Assembly: GCF_028649455.1 (NCBI RefSeq)
Contig: NZ_JAQSIO010000001.1
Location: forward strand, 558,001-622,000
Direction: 5' to 3'
DNA length: 64,000 bases
From: Curvibacter microcysteis
GTDB taxonomy: Bacteria; Pseudomonadota; Gammaproteobacteria; Burkholderiales; Burkholderiaceae_C
Every line of letters starts with the position of its first letter. Within the stretch, counting starts at the first letter, position 1. The notes beneath the pieces are model-generated. The model did no database searches and was not told the origin of the DNA. It saw nothing but the letters and a program-made list of their open reading frames with translations. Of this stretch, positions 58,858 through 64,000 are shown piece by piece. The translations under genes were made by a program, and so were the position numbers.

Positions 58858-59817
58858 TTGATCGTCAGACACACCTTCACCCCCCACAACAACTTGCGCC
58901 TGGGTCACCTGTGCGGATCGATGGACGAGCACCTTCGCACCATCGAAGCGGGCCTGCAGGTCAGCATCGCGCACCGCCATGAGCAATTCAAGGTGGACGG
59001 CCCCAAGGCGCGCGCGCAGCGCGCCATGGAGGTGCTGCAGGCCTTGTACGAAATCGCCGAGCGCCCCATCCCGGCCGAGACCGTGCAGCTCATGATGGCC
59101 GGCGACACCGCCCTGGCCGAGGTGCCCGAAGGCGCCCAACTGCTGAGCACGCGCCGCGCCGACCTGCGCGCCCGCACGCCCACCCAGGCCAATTACCTGG
59201 ACAACGTGGCCACCCACGACATCACCTTCGGCATTGGCCCGGCCGGCACCGGCAAGACCTACCTGGCCGTGGCCTGCGCGGTCGATGCGCTGGAGCGCAG
59301 CGCGGTGCAGCGCATCGTGCTGACCCGCCCAGCGGTGGAAGCCGGCGAGCGCCTGGGCTTCCTGCCCGGCGACCTGAGCCAGAAGGTCGACCCCTACCTG
59401 CGCCCGCTGTACGACGCGCTGTACGAGTTGATGGGTTACGACAAGGTGCAAAAAGCCTTTGAGCGCAACGCCCTGGAAATCGCCCCGCTGGCCTTCATGC
59501 GCGGGCGCACGCTGAACAACGCCTTCGTCATCCTCGACGAAGCACAGAACACCACGCCCGAGCAGATGAAGATGTTCCTCACCCGCATCGGCTTTGGCGC
59601 CAAGGCGGTGGTGACGGGCGACGTGAGCCAGATCGACCTGCCCAAGGGCGCGCCCAGCGGCCTGATCGAGGCCGAGCGCGTGCTCAAGCGCGTCAAGGGC
59701 ATCGCGGTGACCCGCTTCACCAGCGCCGACGTGGTGCGCCACCCGCTGGTGGCCCGCATCGTCGACGCCTACGACGCCGCCGGCCGCCCGGCCGCGCGCC
59801 GCGCCAGCAGCGACTGA
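58858..59817 (+). CDS. phoH: PhoH family ATPase (YbeZ)
   Basis: 319 residues. A P-loop NTPase with Walker [14 protein letters not shown] near residue 125 and Walker [11 protein letters not shown] near 225; the N-terminus has a small KH-like region ([16 protein letters not shown]). YbeZ partners with the endoribonuclease YbeY in rRNA processing. A TTG giving [11 protein letters not shown] is taken as start by family likeness; the frame continues 28 codons upstream into ruvA's control region. ybeY follows after 102 nt with a strong hairpin between. Confidence 0.92.
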   Translation: MIVRHTFTPHNNLRLGHLCGSMDEHLRTIEAGLQVSIAHRHEQFKVDGPKARAQRAMEVLQALYEIAERPIPAETVQLMMAGDTALAEVPEGAQLLSTRRADLRARTPTQANYLDNVATHDITFGIGPAGTGKTYLAVACAVDALERSAVQRIVLTRPAVEAGERLGFLPGDLSQKVDPYLRPLYDALYELMGYDKVQKAFERNALEIAPLAFMRGRTLNNAFVILDEAQNTTPEQMKMFLTRIGFGAKAVVTGDVSQIDLPKGAPSGLIEAERVLKRVKGIAVTRFTSADVVRHPLVARIVDAYDAAGRPAARRASSD

Positions 59818-59840
59818 GGCCGCCCCCCTGGCCTGCGCCC

Positions 59841-59867
59841 CACCGACCCGGTGCACACGGGTCGGTG
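59841..59867. other. Perfect 10-bp hairpin between phoH and ybeY
   Basis: CACCGACCCG pairs with CGGGTCGGTG around a 7-nt loop GTGCACA. There is no U-tract; a C-rich stretch (TCTCCCCTCCCCCCC) follows. It may modulate readthrough, RNA stability or ybeY translation. Confidence 0.5.
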
Positions 59868-59919
59868 CCGTCTCCCCTCCCCCCCAACACCCCCCGCCGC
59901 CCCCACTGGAAGCCGCCCC

Positions 59920-60372
59920 ATGAGCCAGCCTGAACTCTCCCTGTCCCTGCAATTTGCCCGCTTTGCCGATGTGGCCGAGCACCGCGCCGCGCTGCCGCGC
60001 AGCGCCGTCGCCCGCTGGATCCGCCACGCCCTGCCGCAATCGGCCGAGATCGCCGTGCGCATCGTCGACACCGAAGAAGGCCAGCAACTCAACCGCGCCT
60101 ACCGCAACAAGGACTACGCCACCAACGTCCTCACCTTTGACTACGCCAACGACCCGGTGATCCTGGCCGACCTGGTGCTGTGCGCCCCCGTGGTCGCGCG
60201 CGAAGCCAAAGAACAAGGCAAGACCTTGCAAGCCCATTACGCCCACCTGCTGGTGCACGGCACCCTGCACGCCTGTGGCTACGACCACGAAACCAACCAG
60301 CGTGACGCGCTGGAAATGGAAGCGCTGGAAATCCTGCTGCTGGGCTCGCTGGGTTTCGCCAACCCCTATTGA
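59920..60372 (+). CDS. ybeY: Endoribonuclease YbeY (rRNA maturation factor)
   Basis: 150 residues. A zinc-dependent endoribonuclease needed for 16S rRNA 3'-end maturation and ribosome quality control. The metal motif [11 protein letters not shown] (H3 pattern HxxxHxxxxxH) is intact near residue 115, preceded by the [14 protein letters not shown] block. No clear ribosome binding site precedes the ATG. In most Burkholderiales corC and lnt follow directly; here the next gene is a SulP transporter after 55 nt. Confidence 0.94.
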   Translation: MSQPELSLSLQFARFADVAEHRAALPRSAVARWIRHALPQSAEIAVRIVDTEEGQQLNRAYRNKDYATNVLTFDYANDPVILADLVLCAPVVAREAKEQGKTLQAHYAHLLVHGTLHACGYDHETNQRDALEMEALEILLLGSLGFANPY

Positions 60373-60427
60373 TGCGCCCCCCAAGGGCTGGCCGAACGCC
60401 ACTGGACAGCACCTGGATCGCCCCCCC

Positions 60428-62134
60428 ATGAACGACACCCCCGCCGCCCCCCGGCCGCAGCCCACCCCGGGTGCGCGGGCCTGGCTGCGGCACCGAGGCC
60501 CGGACCTGCTGGCCGGCGTATCGGTCGCCGGGGTGCTGCTGCCCGAGGCGGTGGCCTATGCCGCGATCGCCGGGGTCGAGCCCGCGCACGCGCTGCTGGC
60601 CGCCCTGGTGGGCCTGTGCGTCTACCCCCTGCTGGGCACCAGCCGCTTTGCCATCGTGGCACCCACTTCGTCGGCGGCGGCGGTGTTCGCCTCGGCCGTG
60701 ACCCTGGGCGGGCCCGCCATGGGCTACGCCCTGGTCGCGCTGACCGGTGCCTTGTTCCTGGTGGCGGCGGGGCTGCGCGCGGGCTTCATTGGGGCCTTCA
60801 TTTCGCGCCCGGTGCTGCGCGGCTTTGCCTGGGCGCTGGCGGTGACCATCGTCATCAAACAGCTGCCCCACCTCACCGGCCTGGCTGCAGCGTCCAGCCA
60901 AGTCCTGCCCTTGCTGGCCCAGCAACTGCAAGCCTGGCCGCAGTGGCATGGCCCCAGCCTGGTCCTGGGGGTGGGCGCGCTGGCGTTGTGGCTACTGCTG
61001 CACCACGGTCTGGCGCGCTGGCTGTTCGTGCCGACCTCGCTGCTGGTGCTGGGCCTGGGCGTGGGCTTGTCAGCCGCGCTGGGTCTGGACAGGCAGGGCG
61101 TGGCCCTGGTCGGGCCGATTGCCGGCTTGTCGCTGCAAGGGCCCTTGCAAGGCCTGAGCACGGAGCTGTGGCTGCGCGCGGCCGAGATCGCACCCGCGCT
61201 GCTGCTGATCTTGTTTGCCGAGTCCTGGGGCTCGGTGCGTTCGCTGGCGCTGCAAAACGGCGACACCGTGCAAGCCAACCGCGAGCTGCTGGCCCTGGGT
61301 GCAGCCAATCTGCTGTGTGGTCTGGTGCAGGGCCTGCCGGTGGGCGCTGGTTTTTCGGCCGCCTCGGCCAGCCAGGCCGCGGGCGGGCGCAGCCGCTGGG
61401 CCGGGGTGGCCGCAGCCGCCGCCTTGGCCCTGATGCTGTGGTGGGCCCGACCCGCGCTGGCCCTGCTGCCGCTGCCGGTGCTGGCCGCCGTGGTGGCGGC
61501 CATCCTGTCGCACAAGCTGTGGCCCCAGGCCATGATCGCCACCTTGCGCCTGGGCAGCGACGCCTGGCTGGCCCTGGTGGCCGGCGCGGGCGTGCTGCTG
61601 TTTGGTGTGCTGTTCGGCATGCTGCTGGCGGTGGGCCTGTCGCTGCTGCTGGCCCTGCGCCGATTTGCCCAGCCAGTGCTGTCTGAGCTGGGGCAACTGC
61701 CCGGCACGCGCGACTTTCTGGACTGCGAGCGCCACCCCGAGACCCGGGTCCAGCCCGGCATCCTGGTGGTGCGGCCCGAGGAGCCTTTGTTCTTTGCCAA
61801 CGCCGAGCAGGTGTTCCAGCAGGTGCGCCAACGGGCGCTGGCCCGCCCCACCCAGGTGGTGGTGCTGAGCCTGGAGATGAGCGACGACCTGGACAGCTCG
61901 GCCATGGAATCTCTGGCCGAGTTGTCGGCCGCGCTGCGCCAGCAGGGCTGCTTGCTGCTGCTGGCCCGGGTCAAGGACAAGCCGCGCGAGGCCCTGCTGC
62001 GCCTGGGCCTGGCCGACGGCGGTGGCTACGGCCATGTGGCGCTGTACTGGAGCGTGGACGACGCGGTGCGCGCCGCACAGCGCCTGCGCCAGCGGCCCGT
62101 GGCGGCCACCGCAGCGCCAGCCCCCAGCGCCTGA
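60428..62134 (+). CDS. SulP family anion transporter with STAS domain
   Basis: 568 residues. A membrane domain of about 12-14 segments (residues 25-410) begins with the SulP signature region GPDLLAGVSVAGVLLPEAVAYA in part, and a cytoplasmic STAS domain covers about 440-550 (SLEMSDDLDSSAMESLAEL). Members carry sulfate, bicarbonate or dicarboxylates; the substrate here is unknown. A periplasmic carbonic anhydrase is encoded 12 kb away, but no direct link is visible. There is no clear Shine-Dalgarno. It is convergent with dtd. Confidence 0.88.
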   Translation: MNDTPAAPRPQPTPGARAWLRHRGPDLLAGVSVAGVLLPEAVAYAAIAGVEPAHALLAALVGLCVYPLLGTSRFAIVAPTSSAAAVFASAVTLGGPAMGYALVALTGALFLVAAGLRAGFIGAFISRPVLRGFAWALAVTIVIKQLPHLTGLAAASSQVLPLLAQQLQAWPQWHGPSLVLGVGALALWLLLHHGLARWLFVPTSLLVLGLGVGLSAALGLDRQGVALVGPIAGLSLQGPLQGLSTELWLRAAEIAPALLLILFAESWGSVRSLALQNGDTVQANRELLALGAANLLCGLVQGLPVGAGFSAASASQAAGGRSRWAGVAAAAALALMLWWARPALALLPLPVLAAVVAAILSHKLWPQAMIATLRLGSDAWLALVAGAGVLLFGVLFGMLLAVGLSLLLALRRFAQPVLSELGQLPGTRDFLDCERHPETRVQPGILVVRPEEPLFFANAEQVFQQVRQRALARPTQVVVLSLEMSDDLDSSAMESLAELSAALRQQGCLLLLARVKDKPREALLRLGLADGGGYGHVALYWSVDDAVRAAQRLRQRPVAATAAPAPSA

Positions 62135-62162
62135 GCCCGCCGCCTGGGCAGCGAGGCCCGAC

Positions 62163-62618
62163 TCAAACCATGCGCAAGGGGATGGTGATGGGCCCGTCGT
62201 TGATCAGTTGCACCTTCATGTCGGCGGCAAAAATACCGGTGGCCACCTCGCCGTGGCTGGCCCGGGCGCGCTGCACCAGGTGCTCATAAAGCCGGCGGCC
62301 GTCCTCGGGGGCGGCGGCTTGGGTGAAGCTGGGCCGGTTGCCGCTGCTGCAATCGGCGGCCAAAGTGAACTGGCTGACCAGCAGCAAACCGCCGGGGCGC
62401 CCCTGGCCGTCCAGGTCTTGCACCGAGCGGTTCATTTTGCCGGCCTCGTCGCTGAAGATGCGCAGCTTCAGAATTTTGGCCAGCAGGCGCTCCACGCCGG
62501 CCTCGGTGTCGCCACGCTCGGCGCAGGCCAGCACCAGCAGGCCCGGGCCGATCTCCCCCACCACCTGGCCATCCACCCACACGCGGGCCTCGCTGACCCG
62601 CTGAATCAAACTGATCAC
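62163..62618 (-). CDS. dtd: D-aminoacyl-tRNA deacylase
   Basis: 151 residues. It removes D-amino acids mischarged on tRNA. Family marks: [16 protein letters not shown] at the N-terminus, the active-site region [11 protein letters not shown] and the C-terminal [10 protein letters not shown], which corresponds to the cis Gly-Pro segment. A GTG is the start, with AAAGGA 6 nt upstream. It is divergent from the fecR-like gene with 131 nt between starts. Confidence 0.93.
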   Translation of the reverse strand: MISLIQRVSEARVWVDGQVVGEIGPGLLVLACAERGDTEAGVERLLAKILKLRIFSDEAGKMNRSVQDLDGQGRPGGLLLVSQFTLAADCSSGNRPSFTQAAAPEDGRRLYEHLVQRARASHGEVATGIFAADMKVQLINDGPITIPLRMV

Positions 62619-62749
62619 GCCATGTCCTTTCCAAGTTCTTGGCATCCTGTCCACCTACCTTGTGCGCTCAGCGCTGAAAATGGTAGGGTGTGGAATATTC
62701 ACTGAAACCCAGCGCCCACAGGCGCTAGGTAGCCAAGGATCGATTGTCA

Positions 62750-63283
62750 ATGACCGAGTTCATCACGCGCCACAGCCGCCCCCTGGCGGCTGGGCTTTCT
62801 TTGCTGATGTGGGGGCTGGGCGCGGCCCAGGCCCAAACCCCATCCACCGGCAGCAGCGCCAGCCCCACCCGACAGACCACCGTGGCCAACAGCGAACGTG
62901 CGGCCACGGTCAAGCTGGTGACCGGGCGGGTGCTGGCCTGGAGCGTGCAGGGCCCAACCCCGCGCCCCCTGGTGTCGGGCGACTTTGTGCAGGCGTCTGA
63001 GCGCGTGCAAACCGGGGCGGAAGCCTCGGTCAGCCTGGTGCTGCGCGACGGCACCACCTTGATGCTGGGCCCCAACAGCGCCCTGGACCTGCGTGAATTC
63101 AGCTTCAACGACACCACCTACAACGGCCACATGGTGCTCAACATGCTCAAGGGCAGCTTGCGCGTCATCACAGGGCTGATTGGCAAGAACCGCCCCGAGT
63201 CCATGCGCATCACCACCCCGACCTCGACCATTGGGGTCTTGGGCACGGACTTCATCGTCGAAGTGAGCGAGGAGCAGCCATGA
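62750..63283 (+). CDS. Exported FecR-domain protein
   Basis: 177 residues. A signal peptide (cut after GAAQA) precedes a FecR domain (about 55-170) with VSLVLRDGTTLMLGPNSALDL and the ending MRITTPTSTIGVLGTDFIVEV in part. Proteins of this type without an anti-sigma partner are common beside OmpA-like lipoproteins and are not classical iron signalling proteins; the role is unknown. AAGGA lies 10 nt before the ATG; a TTG two codons earlier is too close. A small perfect hairpin (AGCGCC/GGCGCT, 62711-62726) lies in the leader. It is coupled to the next gene (ATGA). Confidence 0.86.
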   Translation: MTEFITRHSRPLAAGLSLLMWGLGAAQAQTPSTGSSASPTRQTTVANSERAATVKLVTGRVLAWSVQGPTPRPLVSGDFVQASERVQTGAEASVSLVLRDGTTLMLGPNSALDLREFSFNDTTYNGHMVLNMLKGSLRVITGLIGKNRPESMRITTPTSTIGVLGTDFIVEVSEEQP

Positions 63284-63930
63284 ACCCCATCGCCCGCGCC
63301 TTCTCCCTGCCCGGCGCCCTGCGCTCCTTGGCCAGCGCCTGCCTGCTGGCGGCCCTGGCGGCCTGCTCCAGCCCGCCCCCCAAACCGCCGCCAGTGCCCG
63401 TCGTCAAGGTGGTGCTGCTGCCGCAAGCCGACGGCAGCGCCAGCGGTGTGGTGGTGCAAGCCGGCCAGGCCACGCAAACCCTGACCCAGCCCTACCAGCG
63501 CGCCAGTGCGATCGCCGACCGAGCCCCGGTGGTGGACCAGGCCGACCCCGCCCAAGTGCGCCAAGCCTATGACGCGCTGTTCCGCATCGCGCCGCCGCGC
63601 CCGGTGCGCTTTGTGCTGTACTTCCAACCCGGCACGACGCGCCTGTCCGGCGAGTCGCAGGCGCAGTTGCCCCGCATCCAGGAAGACGTGGCCCGCTACC
63701 CCGGCGCTGAAGTGCTGGTCGTGGGCCACACCGACACCAAGGGCAGCGGCGACGGCAACGACGCCCTGTCGCTGCGCCGCGCCCAGCAAGTGCGCGACTT
63801 GCTGGTGCAGCAGGGCCTGAACGCCAAGCAGGTGGAGGCCTCGGGCCGAGGCGAACGCGAGCCCGCCGTCGCCACCGCCGACGAGGTGGACGAACCCCGC
63901 AACCGGCGCGTGGAAGTCACGCTGCGCTGA
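63280..63930 (+). CDS. OmpA-family lipoprotein
   Basis: 216 residues. The lipoprotein signal ends in LAALAAC (about Cys29), followed by a proline-rich linker (SSPPPKPPPVPVV). The C-terminal OmpA peptidoglycan-binding domain (about 105-216) has VLYFQPGTTRLSGESQ, VVGHTDTKGSGDGNDALS and NRRVEVTLR. It should tether the outer membrane to peptidoglycan. It overlaps the FecR-domain gene by 4 nt. In related genomes I recall a CHASE2-domain cyclase or kinase next to this pair; none is visible in the 70 nt that remain. Confidence 0.9.
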   Translation: MNPIARAFSLPGALRSLASACLLAALAACSSPPPKPPPVPVVKVVLLPQADGSASGVVVQAGQATQTLTQPYQRASAIADRAPVVDQADPAQVRQAYDALFRIAPPRPVRFVLYFQPGTTRLSGESQAQLPRIQEDVARYPGAEVLVVGHTDTKGSGDGNDALSLRRAQQVRDLLVQQGLNAKQVEASGRGEREPAVATADEVDEPRNRRVEVTLR

Positions 63931-63946
63931 GCCGCCGCAACGCCCC

Positions 63947-64000
63947 TCAGGCGTACAAACGCGCGCCCCCTGCGCGCACGGCCTGCGCCGCCTGCGGGCC
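63947..64000 (-). CDS. Possible C-terminal end of a convergent gene (runs off right edge)
   Basis: Seventeen codons in one minus-strand frame end with a TGA at 63947-63949. The residues (AAQAVRAGGARLYA) look like a plausible helical C-terminus, and the 16-nt gap to the OmpA-type gene matches the tight convergent spacing seen elsewhere. Too short for identification. Confidence 0.3.
   Translation of the reverse strand, partial: GPQAAQAVRAGGARLYA

Noticed and set aside
62661-62700. Sigma70 promoter for the FecR-domain gene
   Set aside because: TTGTGC and TAGGGT at 18 nt match poorly; not strong enough to annotate.

Overview
The window is high-GC, densely coded DNA from a betaproteobacterium, most likely order Burkholderiales and family Comamonadaceae. 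The support is the family-level protein sequences, the glyQ-glyS-gmhB-plsC gene order, the homogentisate-type aromatic amino acid genes, and a nested-hairpin repeat of a kind I associate with this family. That placement is inference; no rRNA gene is present. I found no tRNA or rRNA gene, CRISPR array, transposase or prophage gene. Two genes run off the edges: a lipoprotein on the left and a probable minus-strand C-terminus on the right.

Layout. 0-7 kb is a minus-strand housekeeping block: lrgA-lrgB, then glyQ-glyS-gmhB-plsC and a YgjP-type metallopeptidase. 7.2-11.5 kb holds a periplasmic asparaginase, a divergent LysR regulator and a lipoprotein serine protease. 11.5-14 kb is corC-lnt. 14-17.6 kb has a GNAT enzyme, an Lrp-type regulator and hppD-phhA (phenylalanine/tyrosine catabolism). 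17.6-28 kb contains a lipase-like hydrolase, fadD with a metallo-beta-lactamase-fold hydrolase, slt, 5-formyl-THF cyclo-ligase, a diguanylate cyclase, a GST and cca. 28-39 kb is a glycine-zipper protein and a minus-strand mdtA-mdtB-mdtC-OMF efflux operon; the two permeases are separated by a 610-bp inverted-repeat element. 39-46.7 kb carries MidA, a pteridine-reductase-like SDR, folB, ttcA, small metabolic genes and ruvB. 46.7-58.2 kb is an accessory-looking block: an alpha carbonic anhydrase, a 2-aminoethylphosphonate (AEP) uptake and degradation cluster, and a two-subunit molybdenum hydroxylase. 58.2-64 kb is ruvA, phoH-ybeY, a SulP transporter, dtd and a FecR/OmpA pair.

How the genes work together. 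The AEP cluster reads as LysR control of an ABC importer, an FAD oxidoreductase expected to make phosphonoacetaldehyde, and PhnX, which cleaves that to phosphate and acetaldehyde; no PhnW transaminase is present. hppD and phhA, divergent from an Lrp-type gene, share an intergenic region with two related 17-bp sites. MdtA, two RND pumps and a NodT-type channel form one tripartite exporter.

Most notable points: (1) the palindromic element inside the efflux operon carries a 260-codon open frame that overlaps mdtB's stop and mdtC's start by 4 nt each; (2) inverting about 14.0-60.4 kb would rejoin phoH-ybeY to corC-lnt, the usual order; (3) the AEP/Mo-hydroxylase block lies between same-strand ruvA and ruvB; (4) several genes lack a Shine-Dalgarno and have a -10-like hexamer 6-7 nt before the start codon, suggesting leaderless transcripts.
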